From IMG/VR virus record IMGVR_UViG_3300042939_000736, positions 186,001-250,000 of that record: DNA of 64,000 nucleotides, one strand, 5' to 3'. The notes under the pieces are model-generated. The model saw only the letters and a program-made list of their open reading frames with translations. It was not told the origin of the DNA and did not search any database. The position numbers were made by a program, and so were the translations under genes. Positions 16,674-25,192 of this stretch are shown piece by piece. The DNA is from a virus. Within the stretch, counting starts at the first letter, position 1, and each line of letters begins with the position of its first letter.

Positions 16674-17140
16674 AAAAACCTAATGTAAAAATGTTGATAG
16701 AAAATCGGAATATTTACGACTATCAGTTCGGATTTTGTCATTACTTCGCCACAAATATTAAAGATAAGTTACAGGAAATTCTTTCACATAAAAAAGTTAC
16801 TTATTATTTGATTGTTTCCGAAGAACTGGTAATTGACACCAATGAAATTATTGAATATCATCTAATTCACGTTTATTTAAAAGTAGATGAATATTTTTTA
16901 GATTCAAAAGGAATACACGGATATGATGATGTTATTTCCAAAATAGAAAAATATGAAATGGAAGCGATTAAATATCTTCCTGACTTCATGGAACTTACAA
17001 TAAAAGAAGGTGAATCAGATATCATACCCAATTTATTTTTTGATGACAACGAATGTGATCAAGTACAGGTAAAAAAAGACGTTGAAGAATTTATGTCTAA
17101 TCCTGAAATAAAAAAATTCATAAAACAAATGAAATCATAA
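16670..17140 (+). CDS. Putative papain-like cysteine hydrolase, 156 aa
   Basis: The pattern GFCHYFA (Cys23), then LIHVYLKVDEYFLDSKGIHG, gives a Cys...His...Asp order like small papain/transglutaminase-fold enzymes with a GxCHxFA nucleophile motif. The N-terminus MKKPNVKMLIEN is a weak leader variant. Coupled to the SGNH-like gene. The function is an inference. Confidence 0.55.
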   Translation: MKKPNVKMLIENRNIYDYQFGFCHYFATNIKDKLQEILSHKKVTYYLIVSEELVIDTNEIIEYHLIHVYLKVDEYFLDSKGIHGYDDVISKIEKYEMEAIKYLPDFMELTIKEGESDIIPNLFFDDNECDQVQVKKDVEEFMSNPEIKKFIKQMKS

Positions 17141-17518
17141 GTCGTACTGATCACTAATTTCAACTAAACATTTATCTAAGTCTAAAAAATTGAATTGTCT
17201 TCTAAACATCCTAACAAATTGGGATGATATTTTTGATTTTTCGAATTTCCAATAACTTGACCGACAACAAACTTTTATAGTTAGTTTAGTATCAATTTCT
17301 CTGCCTGAATGAGTAACATCTCCATAACCAAAAAAATCATCAATTTCGTAAAAAAAAGTTTTTTGTTGAAATCTTTCAATATTAATCGATTCGATGCCTA
17401 CAATATCACCAAAAGTAATTTCTTTTAAAAAAATATTGAAAATTGGAAAACAGTTCAAAATTTTATCTACGTTATCGCCAATATACTTATCATGACTTGA
17501 GGATATAAGATTACACAT
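17135..17518 (-). CDS. Hypothetical protein, 127 aa
   Basis: Second gene of a two-gene minus operon, 9 nt after the 84-aa gene. Contains GDIVGIESINIERFQQKTFF and a Cys-Cys pair; no family recognised. It converges on and overlaps the end of the + strand gene. Confidence 0.55.
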   Translation of the reverse strand: MCNLISSSHDKYIGDNVDKILNCFPIFNIFLKEITFGDIVGIESINIERFQQKTFFYEIDDFFGYGDVTHSGREIDTKLTIKVCCRSSYWKFEKSKISSQFVRMFRRQFNFLDLDKCLVEISDQYDL

Positions 17519-17527
17519 TTGTTAATT

Positions 17528-17782
17528 TTACATATTTTTTATCACAGCCTCAAGTATTCCTATAGATTCTAAATCTTTTTTAGTCTTCAATTTTTTACTT
17601 TTCAAAAATAAAAGAGACTCCATAAGTTCATCTTTTTTTGTTCGTTTACCTGAGCTACAAGTGTAATCGGCATCGTTTGATTTTTTTGTATCATCTGAAT
17701 AAACTATTTTCAAAACCTTGTTGGTTTTTTTTTCACATTTAGTCAAATGTAAAACGATCATTCTAAATAGTTCCTTATCCAT
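17528..17782 (-). CDS. Hypothetical basic protein, 84 aa
   Basis: Lys-rich helical protein behind a host-like promoter. A short Cys/Ser-rich segment (DADYTCSSGKRTKK) sits in the middle. Function unknown. Confidence 0.6.
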   Translation of the reverse strand: MDKELFRMIVLHLTKCEKKTNKVLKIVYSDDTKKSNDADYTCSSGKRTKKDELMESLLFLKSKKLKTKKDLESIGILEAVIKNM

Positions 17783-17786
17783 ACTA

Positions 17787-17794
17787 CAAAGATA
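17787..17794 (-). promoter_or_regulatory. Host-like promoter -7 element TATCTTTG (minus)
   Basis: TAnnTTTG match 4 nt upstream of the start at 17782, so nearly leaderless. Confidence 0.5.
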
Positions 17795-17814
17795 ACGAAA
17801 ATACTCTGTAATAC

Positions 17815-17842
17815 AAAAAAATCCACCTTACGATGGATTTTT
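17815..17842. terminator. Intrinsic terminator
   Basis: AAAAATCCA / TGGATTTTT stem with A- and T-runs on either side. It overlaps the stop of the 42-aa minus gene. Confidence 0.7.
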
Positions 17843-17956
17843 AATTTGATCGTAGAAGAACTTTAACAACCTATCATTATCTTTTATTAACTTCAAAGTT
17901 TTGTTAATGCTTTTTCTACTTTTCTTTTTTTTACCTTCCTTTTTTGCTTTTGCCAT
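17828..17956 (-). CDS. Small Lys-rich protein, 42 aa
   Basis: MAKAKKEGKKKKSRKSINKT followed by LKLIKDNDRLLKFFYDQIKN. Very basic N-terminus, amphipathic C-terminus; ends in an intrinsic terminator. May bind nucleic acid. A minus-strand TATTTAT motif lies about 40 nt upstream. Confidence 0.5.
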   Translation of the reverse strand: MAKAKKEGKKKKSRKSINKTLKLIKDNDRLLKFFYDQIKNPS

Positions 17957-17995
17957 TTTGATTGTTTAAAAGGATTTATGAGTAAAAACACAGTG

Positions 17996-18002
17996 ATAAA
18001 TA
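17996..18002 (-). promoter_or_regulatory. Candidate late promoter motif TATTTAT (minus)
   Basis: About 40 nt upstream of the 42-aa minus gene and divergent from the + copy at 18015. Confidence 0.35.
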
Positions 18003-18014
18003 TATTCCTTATGG

Positions 18015-18021
18015 TATTTAT
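18015..18021 (+). promoter_or_regulatory. Candidate late promoter motif TATTTAT
   Basis: Ends 6 nt before the ATG at 18028. Confidence 0.45.
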
Positions 18022-18027
18022 ATTATT

Positions 18028-18402
18028 ATGAAAGTTCTGATAATGGAAAATCAACTAATATCTACAGTTCAAGGAATGGTAGATAATACAATTGACGAGT
18101 TCACAAAAGATTGTGAAAATATAGACGCTGAAAATGGGCCACCATATTTATCATTTGATGACTGTGATTTATTGGATAGTCTCGAAGAACTTGAAATTGT
18201 AGAAGTAACAAAAAGTGATCAAAATAAAGGTAAGTACTTACTTTTCGACGCAAAGGTTAATGTTTATTATAGGAATGTTTTTGAATATCAGGACTATAGT
18301 AATTTTTTACATAGTTTAAGATTAAGAATAAAAGAAAAATATAAAATAACTGTGATGTTTACTGTTGCTGATGAAGTAAATAATCAACCAAGAGAATGGT
18401 AA
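18028..18402 (+). CDS. Leader-bearing protein, 124 aa
   Basis: Starts MKVLIMENQLIS, a variant of MKIIITExQ. The body is acidic with a beta-rich C-terminal half. It ends ...W-stop in TAATG, coupling to the next gene. Function unknown. Confidence 0.6.
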   Translation: MKVLIMENQLISTVQGMVDNTIDEFTKDCENIDAENGPPYLSFDDCDLLDSLEELEIVEVTKSDQNKGKYLLFDAKVNVYYRNVFEYQDYSNFLHSLRLRIKEKYKITVMFTVADEVNNQPREW

Positions 18403-19019
18403 TGAAAGGTATTATTAGACAAATATTGAATAACGAAATTAAGAATAATTTATATGAAGGAAAACCTTCAAATTATAAAAATATAGAACAACTTAAAAGA
18501 TTTTTTTATAACAAATGGGATAAAGAAAAAAATGAAGGAAAAACACCATCAATTGGGGATATATCCAAATTAGGGTTGAATAGGGCTAAAGATCAAATAA
18601 TTTCCTTATATGTTGAATATATGGGTTATGATTCTGAAATTAGTAAAATCACCGCTATTAAAAAATATTTGACATCGAATATTTTCACTGAAAAAGACAT
18701 TACAGAAATGGATAATTTTAGTGAAGGTAAAATAACTGTAAAATTTGATAAAGTTGATTTTTCCGAATATGAAAGTGATCGTGACAATGTTATGGATTTA
18801 GATGTTAGTTTTATAGTTCTTAATGGATCCTTCTATAATAGTGAAGAAGACGAAATATATAACTTTTCAACTGGAAATAACCCATTTGATGACTTTGTTA
18901 CATATTTTGAGTTTAAAGAAGAAATTGAACAGATTGTGGAAAGTTTTGTTCACAGAACAATAGAAAATTTTGGATTAGATATAAACCGTAATTTTGATTA
19001 TATAAGTGTTAAGTGGTAA
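18402..19019 (+). CDS. Leader-bearing protein, 205 aa (paralogue of 10930 gene)
   Basis: Start chosen at 18402, where TAATG overlaps the upstream stop; it gives the leader MKGIIRQILNNE. The body aligns with the minus-strand gene at 10930-11487. It ends ...KW-stop, again in TAATG. Function unknown. Confidence 0.65.
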   Translation: MKGIIRQILNNEIKNNLYEGKPSNYKNIEQLKRFFYNKWDKEKNEGKTPSIGDISKLGLNRAKDQIISLYVEYMGYDSEISKITAIKKYLTSNIFTEKDITEMDNFSEGKITVKFDKVDFSEYESDRDNVMDLDVSFIVLNGSFYNSEEDEIYNFSTGNNPFDDFVTYFEFKEEIEQIVESFVHRTIENFGLDINRNFDYISVKW

Positions 19020-19519
19020 TGAAAAAAATCATAAGAAATATACTACATGAAGAAAATAAAAATAGTCGTTTATTATCTGATATGATAGAAAATGAAGGTC
19101 TTCTTATGACATGTAAAAAAGTTGGTGGTATAGAAAGGTTATCAAAAATTTTAGGTGTAAGAGATTATAAAATAGTTGAAAATTATTTTGTTGGAAGACA
19201 AATATCAACAAATAATTTTGAATTTCCATTAGAAGTTGGGGGATATGATTTTGTTTTTGAAGTAACCCATGTTAATTATGACTTAACTGACGATTTTATG
19301 GAAATAAGATTCAAAATAGTAGAAGGGGAAGTCACACTTATAATGACAACGGATGAAACTTATGATCTTTTAGGTGATGATCTAAAAGAAAATGAATATT
19401 TGGTTTGGGAAATAAGATATGAAGTTAGGGAGGTTGTACGTGAATATTTCAAACTATATTTTGAATATATTAGATATAGATTATTTAGCGGTTTAGATGT
19501 TGAAGTAACAAATATGTAA
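19019..19519 (+). CDS. Leader-bearing protein with KxVGG module, 166 aa
   Basis: Leader MKKIIRNILHEENK, then a short module (MIENEGLLMTCKKVGGIERL, then SKILGV) shared with the proteins at 22841 and 30331, where it reads GL/IxxAxKAVGG. The remaining beta-rich domain is unrecognised. The module looks like a small helical or helix-turn-helix element. Confidence 0.65.
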   Translation: MKKIIRNILHEENKNSRLLSDMIENEGLLMTCKKVGGIERLSKILGVRDYKIVENYFVGRQISTNNFEFPLEVGGYDFVFEVTHVNYDLTDDFMEIRFKIVEGEVTLIMTTDETYDLLGDDLKENEYLVWEIRYEVREVVREYFKLYFEYIRYRLFSGLDVEVTNM

Positions 19520-19524
19520 AATAA

Positions 19525-19551
19525 GTTTACAGTAAACTGTTTACTGTAAAC
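19525..19551. repeat. Perfect 12-bp palindrome
   Basis: GTTTACAGTAAA and TTTACTGTAAAC around a CTG spacer, followed by an A-run. Candidate operator or terminator between two leader genes. Confidence 0.6.
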
Positions 19552-19566
19552 AAAAAAAATAGAAAT

Positions 19567-20562
19567 ATGAAAAATATTATAAGAGATATATTAAAAGAAG
19601 AAACTTTTTTAATAAGCGAGATAGATATAAAACCATCTCAAGTCGCTTTGGACAATGTATGTAAATCAAAAAAGTTTTGTAATGCTCAAGGTAAAATTAC
19701 ATTTGGGCAATTAAGGGAACTTGTAGAAAAAGGTAGACTCAAAAGAATAGGAACACACATTGGAGAAGGTGGTTATAAAGCGACACTTAGGTTGATACCT
19801 TGGTTTATACCACAATTAGCACTTTTAGGTTTTGGAGCAACATGGGTTAGGGTTGCAAACAAAATATTCAGACCAGCTTTAGAAGAAACTACAGGATATA
19901 AAACATGGTGGGGAAAAACCATAATGAAAATATTTGACATGGTAGAAGGTGAATTAAAGGCCGAAGACCCTTTGTCAAAAATATTTTTCATTTCTGATGG
20001 TTTGATGACAATGTTGGATGAAAAATATAAAGTTAAATTTGCAAATTACATTTCTCAAGTGGCTGATGAAAAACCCAACGATGAAATAGTACCTGATTAT
20101 TTTGTGGAAAATGAATTAAGAAATTGGTTAAATCAAAAGTTTCTTTTGGATCCGCCATTACAACCTAAACAAATTACAACATACGTGGATAATGATACAA
20201 AATCAGAAGTTGAATTAAAAGAAAACAAAGATTCGAATTATGATAAAAAAAATATGGCATCGAAAGTTCTTGATGAATTGAATTTATCACCATGGAAAAA
20301 TGATACCTATGGTATGGAATATTTATCAACACCAGGAAAAACAATTATTTTTTTGAATATCAAACCCGATAAGGAAGTTGTAATATTGGATACAATTTAT
20401 AAAGTCCTGAACAGGATCTTCAAAGAAGAACAGGCACTTGAAAACTTTATTTTCGAGTATATCGAATATTTTGGATTGAATGTAAGAATAGGAAGTTTTT
20501 TAACTATTTCACAAGACGTTGGTACGTTAGAAGAAGATGATGAACCATTAGACTTTGATTAA
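19567..20562 (+). CDS. Leader-bearing conserved phage-type protein, 331 aa
   Basis: Leader MKNIIRDILKEE. The body has a distinctive conserved string of motifs: KKFCNAQGKITFGQLRELVE, GEGGYKATLRLIPWFIPQLA, YKTWWGKTIMKIFD, DPLSKIFFISDGLMTM, VPDYFVENELRNWLNQKF. I recall similar proteins in large phage genomes, with no known role. A hydrophobic, membrane-active middle is possible. Confidence 0.75.
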   Translation: MKNIIRDILKEETFLISEIDIKPSQVALDNVCKSKKFCNAQGKITFGQLRELVEKGRLKRIGTHIGEGGYKATLRLIPWFIPQLALLGFGATWVRVANKIFRPALEETTGYKTWWGKTIMKIFDMVEGELKAEDPLSKIFFISDGLMTMLDEKYKVKFANYISQVADEKPNDEIVPDYFVENELRNWLNQKFLLDPPLQPKQITTYVDNDTKSEVELKENKDSNYDKKNMASKVLDELNLSPWKNDTYGMEYLSTPGKTIIFLNIKPDKEVVILDTIYKVLNRIFKEEQALENFIFEYIEYFGLNVRIGSFLTISQDVGTLEEDDEPLDFD

Positions 20563-20576
20563 TTAAAAAATAATAA

Positions 20577-20583
20577 TATTTAT
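20577..20583 (+). promoter_or_regulatory. Candidate late promoter motif TATTTAT
   Basis: Ends 4 nt before the ATG at 20588. Confidence 0.45.
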
Positions 20584-20587
20584 ATAT

Positions 20588-21802
20588 ATGAACCTGAAAA
20601 ATGAACTATTGAGAATTGCTCAACTTTCCAAAAAAATAATTGGTGAAGGTTCATTCAAAATGACTATTATATCAGAAGATAAAAAAGATGATCTTTTAAA
20701 ACAGTATGGTGAAGATTATGAATGGTTAATTGATTATTTGTATGATGAAGATCCATCCCCTTCTAAAAAATATGTTAATTGGATGGTCAAAACTTATTTA
20801 AATAACGAGTCAATTGACCAAACCAATATGGCTGGCATGATTCAATATTTTGATAAAAATCAACACAAGTTTCAAAAAAAAGATATCTATCAATACACTT
20901 ATGACGAGCTAGTTAGAGCTTATGAACAAGCGTTAACAAAAATTTCGAAAAGAGAAATTTCTTCAGCTGGTGTAGAAAAACTTTATGAAGACGAAAGATA
21001 TGTTCTGGTAAGACCCAAAAACGAAGAAGCTTCCTGTAAGTACGGTGCAAACACCAAATGGTGTATTGCATCAAGAATGAATAACTATTTTTATTCCTAC
21101 AGCGATGAAAATCTTTTCTTTTTCATAATTGACAAATTGAGACAACCAATAGAAGGAAAAAAAAAGTCTTCTAACTATTTCAAAATTGCGGTTCAATATT
21201 CGCCTAATAAAGAACTATCTTGGGACCATGGTGGAGTGTCAGATTTTAGTAAACAAATGTTTTTGAAACAAAGTCAAAAAGGTGTTATACAATATTGGAA
21301 TTCGGTTGACGAAAATATTACAAAAAAAACTGTTGAAAAATATTTACCCGATCAACTGTTAAGAACATTTATAGATTTGATTAAAAAACATACATATCAA
21401 GTTTATTTAAATTATTACGAAAAACAATTAGCAGAAAAACAAAAATTTGATTATGATTACTTTAAAAAGTTAAAAAAATCACTTAATACCAAAAAGAAAA
21501 ATTTTAAAATCTTTTCTGATAAATATTTCAGTAATCCATCTGTAATTTTTGTGTATCAAACTAATGATTTATACGAAACGTTTGTACATTTTATGAAAAG
21601 TATACAAATGGAACCAAAAACATTCGATGAACTTTTGGAGTTTAAAAAAATTAAAGAAAGATATTACAAAGAAAAAAAAATACAAACTGATTTACAAACT
21701 CAGCTTAATGATTTATCTGAAGATGTCAAAAGGACCCAAAAAGAATATGATGAACTTCTAAAAATAGCAAAATCGTTGGAATTAAATATAGAATTCAGAT
21801 AA
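20588..21802 (+). CDS. Phage 'KYGANTKWC' protein, 404 aa
   Basis: Leader-like MNLKNELLRIAQLSKKIIGE. The central motif ASCKYGANTKWCIASR, followed by a NLFFFIIDK strand and a Trp-Asp-His segment, is one I have seen in many phage proteins of unknown activity. The C-terminal 150 residues are coiled-coil. The invariant Cys, Trp and Lys suggest a catalytic or nucleotide-binding site, but this is unproven. Confidence 0.7.
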   Translation: MNLKNELLRIAQLSKKIIGEGSFKMTIISEDKKDDLLKQYGEDYEWLIDYLYDEDPSPSKKYVNWMVKTYLNNESIDQTNMAGMIQYFDKNQHKFQKKDIYQYTYDELVRAYEQALTKISKREISSAGVEKLYEDERYVLVRPKNEEASCKYGANTKWCIASRMNNYFYSYSDENLFFFIIDKLRQPIEGKKKSSNYFKIAVQYSPNKELSWDHGGVSDFSKQMFLKQSQKGVIQYWNSVDENITKKTVEKYLPDQLLRTFIDLIKKHTYQVYLNYYEKQLAEKQKFDYDYFKKLKKSLNTKKKNFKIFSDKYFSNPSVIFVYQTNDLYETFVHFMKSIQMEPKTFDELLEFKKIKERYYKEKKIQTDLQTQLNDLSEDVKRTQKEYDELLKIAKSLELNIEFR

Positions 21803-21820
21803 CTTTTTCAGTGAAGAATA

Positions 21821-21827
21821 TATTTAT
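21821..21827 (+). promoter_or_regulatory. Candidate late promoter motif TATTTAT
   Basis: 26 nt before the ATG at 21854; the 5' region and leader start resemble those at 50426-50452. Confidence 0.45.
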
Positions 21828-21853
21828 TATTATAAAATAAAAAAAAACAAATT

Positions 21854-22279
21854 ATGAAAAGAATAGTTAGATTAACAGAATCAGATTTGGCTCGTATCGT
21901 TAGACGAGTTATCAGGGAAGAAGCTGAAGGTCAAGGAACAGAAAACAGAGAACAATATTACGAAATGATGAGAAATGGTAAATGTCCTAACGTTGTTTTG
22001 TCATACAAAAAAGATGGTGATTGGTTTGATAATCATACAAGTACATCTTTGTTTGACATGGCTTCTCGTGTAAATGGTTTGGACTTAAGTCAAAAACAAG
22101 GAAATGGTACCCTTGGTGAGTATCTTCTTATGATGGTAAGAAAAGGGAAACATGGTTTGAAATGTGGTAGTAACGGATATTACTTTTTGAAACCTGAAGA
22201 ACAAGAAGTGGCTTCTGATGAGTATGGTATCACTAAGAAACTAGAAAGAAAATTCCAAGGACAAGGTGGACCAAGATAA
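21854..22279 (+). CDS. Leader-bearing protein, 141 aa (MKRIVRLTESDL type)
   Basis: Leader MKRIVRLTESDLARIVRRV with a predicted V-I-R-E cut at residue 22. The leader is nearly identical to that at 50452, but the bodies are unrelated. The body has CPNVVLSYKKDGDWF and a C-terminal YYFLKPEEQEV strand; function unknown. Confidence 0.65.
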   Translation: MKRIVRLTESDLARIVRRVIREEAEGQGTENREQYYEMMRNGKCPNVVLSYKKDGDWFDNHTSTSLFDMASRVNGLDLSQKQGNGTLGEYLLMMVRKGKHGLKCGSNGYYFLKPEEQEVASDEYGITKKLERKFQGQGGPR

Positions 22280-22756
22280 TTAGTCCACCTTTATATCATA
22301 TTTACTAAAAACGTATAGGTTAAATTCTGATTCAAAATCCAAATTAATTTCAGTATAAGTTACTTGATCATTATTTTGGTCAATACGAATAGTTGAATAT
22401 ATTTTGGAAACATTTTGGTAAATATCATTATCGTAGTAAGAAATTTCGTAAATGTTATTTTTTTCTGATACTGTTACAGAATCAAACATTACAACACTAC
22501 CATCGGAGTGAGTTACTACAACAATTTTAGATTTAAGATCAATTGTATACTTTGTATCGGTTGATCTTTTTTCGTTTAAATAAGATTTACCATCGATGTT
22601 TCTAGAATAATCAACTTCTGTGACATGTATACTTATTGTATCAATTATATTTTGAGAAACAGAAGTGTTTATAGTATTGTAAATTTTAGTTGAGTCATTC
22701 ATAAATGCAAATGAAGACAAAATAAACATAAGACAGATTAAAAATAGATTTTTCAT
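22280..22756 (-). CDS. Putative secreted protein, 158 aa
   Basis: Signal peptide KNLFLICLMFILSSFAF, then a polar beta-rich protein. Host-like promoter, no leader, converging on the leader gene at 21854. Function unknown; probably periplasmic or surface. Confidence 0.6.
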   Translation of the reverse strand: MKNLFLICLMFILSSFAFMNDSTKIYNTINTSVSQNIIDTISIHVTEVDYSRNIDGKSYLNEKRSTDTKYTIDLKSKIVVVTHSDGSVVMFDSVTVSEKNNIYEISYYDNDIYQNVSKIYSTIRIDQNNDQVTYTEINLDFESEFNLYVFSKYDIKVD

Positions 22757-22770
22757 AAGGGTTTTTTTTA

Positions 22771-22778
22771 CAAAGATA
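22771..22778 (-). promoter_or_regulatory. Host-like promoter -7 element TATCTTTG (minus)
   Basis: TAnnTTTG match 14 nt upstream of the start at 22756. Confidence 0.55.
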
Positions 22779-22827
22779 TTATTTTTATTTGGTTAATCAA
22801 ACTTTTTTTAAATAACTTTCTGATTTA

Positions 22828-22834
22828 TATTTAT
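22828..22834 (+). promoter_or_regulatory. Candidate late promoter motif TATTTAT
   Basis: Ends 6 nt before the ATG at 22841; divergent from the host-like promoter at 22771. Confidence 0.45.
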
Positions 22835-22840
22835 AATAAA

Positions 22841-23281
22841 ATGAATAAAGTAAAAAATATTGTAAAAATTATTGTCGAAAGTGTTTCATTACAAGACTCA
22901 TTAAAAAAAATGATTCGTGATTCAGGAATTGTAACAGCGGCAAAAGCTGTCGGTGGCATAAATAATGTTACAAAAATATTAGATATAGATTTTGAAAATA
23001 AAGACGATGTTGAAATGTTGATCAAAAATTACATTTATTTTTGGAATGATAGCGATGTAGAAATTTCCTTTTTAGAAACACGAACATCAAAAAACGGAAA
23101 CAGAATAATCAATATCCACTTTAATTCAGATAGTAATGCTTCAAATATAGAAAGTTGGTTGGCAAGAACCTTGTCTGACGAAATGAATCAATTTTTTCCT
23201 TTCAGAATAGGGGTTACGTGGGAACCCTTTTTTGCATCTAGAAATGTTAAAATATTTATTGATGCAACAAAACTCAATTGA
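22841..23281 (+). CDS. Leader-bearing protein with KAVGG module, 146 aa
   Basis: Leader MNKVKNIVKIIVESVS, then MIRDSGIVTAAKAVGG with a following KILDI, the module shared with 19019 and 30331, then an unrecognised beta-rich domain. Confidence 0.6.
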   Translation: MNKVKNIVKIIVESVSLQDSLKKMIRDSGIVTAAKAVGGINNVTKILDIDFENKDDVEMLIKNYIYFWNDSDVEISFLETRTSKNGNRIINIHFNSDSNASNIESWLARTLSDEMNQFFPFRIGVTWEPFFASRNVKIFIDATKLN

Positions 23282-23417
23282 TCTTATAATCAAATCATAA
23301 AAACTAAATGTTAAGGGAAAGTTAAGTCGTTACCTTTTTGTTAAGTATTGTAAATGAATTGAACTTAACAAAATGGTTTACTATCTATTGTTAGATATAA
23401 ACAATAAAATTAAAAAA

Positions 23418-24983
23418 ATGAAACAAATTTATCTAACAATTTTTTCTGTAATGATGACAGTTTTGTCTTATTCACAGAATTCTTTTTGGACACCTACAAC
23501 ATACAGAGGTGCTTTTCCTATAACAGATAACACACCACAAACAGATTGGACTCATGGTTGGTCTAATTGGGATCCACAAAATACACAGTACCCAACAACT
23601 CAATTGGTAATTAATACTGATGTAACTACTGATGCAACTTGGTCAGGTGTTATAAAATTACAAAACAAAGTTTATATTAAAAATGGTGCAACACTTACAA
23701 TACTTCCAGGAACTATAATTAGAGGTGATTACAATAGTCAAGGAACTCTAATTGTAACAAGAGGATCAAAAATTATTGCTGATGGAAATGTGAACCAACC
23801 AATCGTCTTTACCTCAAACAATCCTGTCGGAAGTAGAAACGAAGGAGATTGGGGAGGTTTAGTTCTTTTGGGGCATGCCATTAATAATCAACCTGGTGGT
23901 GTTGTTAACATAGAAGGATTACCACCATCTACAAACACTCAACATGGAGGAGGTAATGATAATGATAACTCAGGAGTGTTAAGATATGTAAGAATCGAAT
24001 TTGCAGGAATTCCACTTGAACCAAACAAAGAAATTAACGGATTAACATTCGGTTCAGTTGGAAGTTTAACTACAGTGGATTATGTACAAGTAAGTTTCTG
24101 TGGAGACGACTCGTTTGAGTGGTTCGGAGGAACGGTAAACTGTAAACATTTAATTTCATATTCAACAATAGATGACGATTTTGATACTGACTTTGGATAC
24201 AGAGGTAAGGTTCAATTCGGTTTGGCGATTAGAAATGAAAATTTGTCAGACGCAGCGGGCGACTCAAATTGTTTCGAATCGGATAATGACGCACAGGGTA
24301 GCGCTTCTCAACCATTGACGGCACCTATTTTTTCTAACTTCACGATTATTGGGGCTAAGGGTGATGGGACTGTAATTCTTCCAGTGGGTGAAAAATTTGA
24401 AAAAGCTTTCAGATTAAGAAGAAATACTGCAACTTCTGTTTTCAACTCAATTGCGACAGGATGGGAAAAAGGATTATCTTTAGAGGGTGTTCCTGTTGAA
24501 AATAACATAACTTCAGGTGTTATGAACTTTAATAGTAACATACTTTCAAACTTTAATACTGGGACAGTTTGTTATACAACAACACCAAACTTTCTTTCAT
24601 CTTATTTTTCTCAAAACTTGAATGACTCAACTTTAACGAATCAAGACATCAATTGGGTTAACCCATTTGTTCAAATAGGATCAACACCTGATTTTAGATT
24701 GAATGGGTTCTCGTTTGCGGCAATTGGTGCCAACTTCCCTTTAAACATATTTGGAAATATTGCGTCAGTCGATGAACTTAATAATGGGTACACAATTTAT
24801 CCTAACCCGGCAACCAATCAAATTACGGTTAATGAAAAAACTAATATCGAAGTTATGGATCAAAACGGGAAATTATTAGTAAGTTCTTTTGATAATCAAG
24901 TTGAATTGATAAATCTACCAAATGGAGTTTATTTTGTTAGACTAAACAACTCCAAGGTTGAAAAGTTAATAATTAGAAAATGA
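23418..24983 (+). CDS. T9SS-sorted secreted protein, 521 aa
   Basis: Start at 23418 gives signal peptide MKQIYLTIFSVMMTVLSYSQ; the longer frame adds residues before it. A right-handed beta-solenoid-like body carries Bacteroidota motifs (GVIKLQNKVYIKNGATLTI, LPGTIIRG, GDWGGLVLLG, GDDSFEWFGGTVNCKHLIS). The C-terminus YTIYPNPATNQITV...KLIIRK is a type A T9SS sorting domain, so the product would be exported to the outer surface of a T9SS-bearing cell. No TATTTAT promoter. On a phage this is unusual cargo and may alter the host surface. Confidence 0.85.
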   Translation: MKQIYLTIFSVMMTVLSYSQNSFWTPTTYRGAFPITDNTPQTDWTHGWSNWDPQNTQYPTTQLVINTDVTTDATWSGVIKLQNKVYIKNGATLTILPGTIIRGDYNSQGTLIVTRGSKIIADGNVNQPIVFTSNNPVGSRNEGDWGGLVLLGHAINNQPGGVVNIEGLPPSTNTQHGGGNDNDNSGVLRYVRIEFAGIPLEPNKEINGLTFGSVGSLTTVDYVQVSFCGDDSFEWFGGTVNCKHLISYSTIDDDFDTDFGYRGKVQFGLAIRNENLSDAAGDSNCFESDNDAQGSASQPLTAPIFSNFTIIGAKGDGTVILPVGEKFEKAFRLRRNTATSVFNSIATGWEKGLSLEGVPVENNITSGVMNFNSNILSNFNTGTVCYTTTPNFLSSYFSQNLNDSTLTNQDINWVNPFVQIGSTPDFRLNGFSFAAIGANFPLNIFGNIASVDELNNGYTIYPNPATNQITVNEKTNIEVMDQNGKLLVSSFDNQVELINLPNGVYFVRLNNSKVEKLIIRK

Positions 24984-25069
24984 TTTTAACTTGGGGGTTA
25001 TTTTTGGTATTGATTATACCAAGAATAATCAAAGATAGAAAAGAATATCTCAAGTGGTCAAAAAAATAA
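24980..25069 (+). CDS. Possible 29-aa membrane peptide
   Basis: Overlaps the stop of the T9SS gene. MILTWGLFLVLIIPRIIKDR gives one transmembrane helix and a basic end, followed at once by a terminator. Confidence 0.4.
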   Translation: MILTWGLFLVLIIPRIIKDRKEYLKWSKK

Positions 25070-25073
25070 TAAA

Positions 25074-25101
25074 AGTCCTCACCAACAAGGTGGGGATTTT
25101 T
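25074..25101 (+). terminator. Intrinsic terminator
   Basis: CCTCACC / GGTGGGG stem and T-run after the T9SS unit. Confidence 0.75.
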
Positions 25102-25192
25102 GTTATCATAGATCAATCAATAAATGATTTACATGTTGATTCAAAAGGCCTATTATTTCCATACGAAAATAAACCAAAAACAAATATAAAAA

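Noticed and set aside
20588-21802. Assigning the KYGANTKWC protein an enzyme function
   Set aside because: The motif is recognisable and recurrent in phages, but I know of no proven activity, so none was given.
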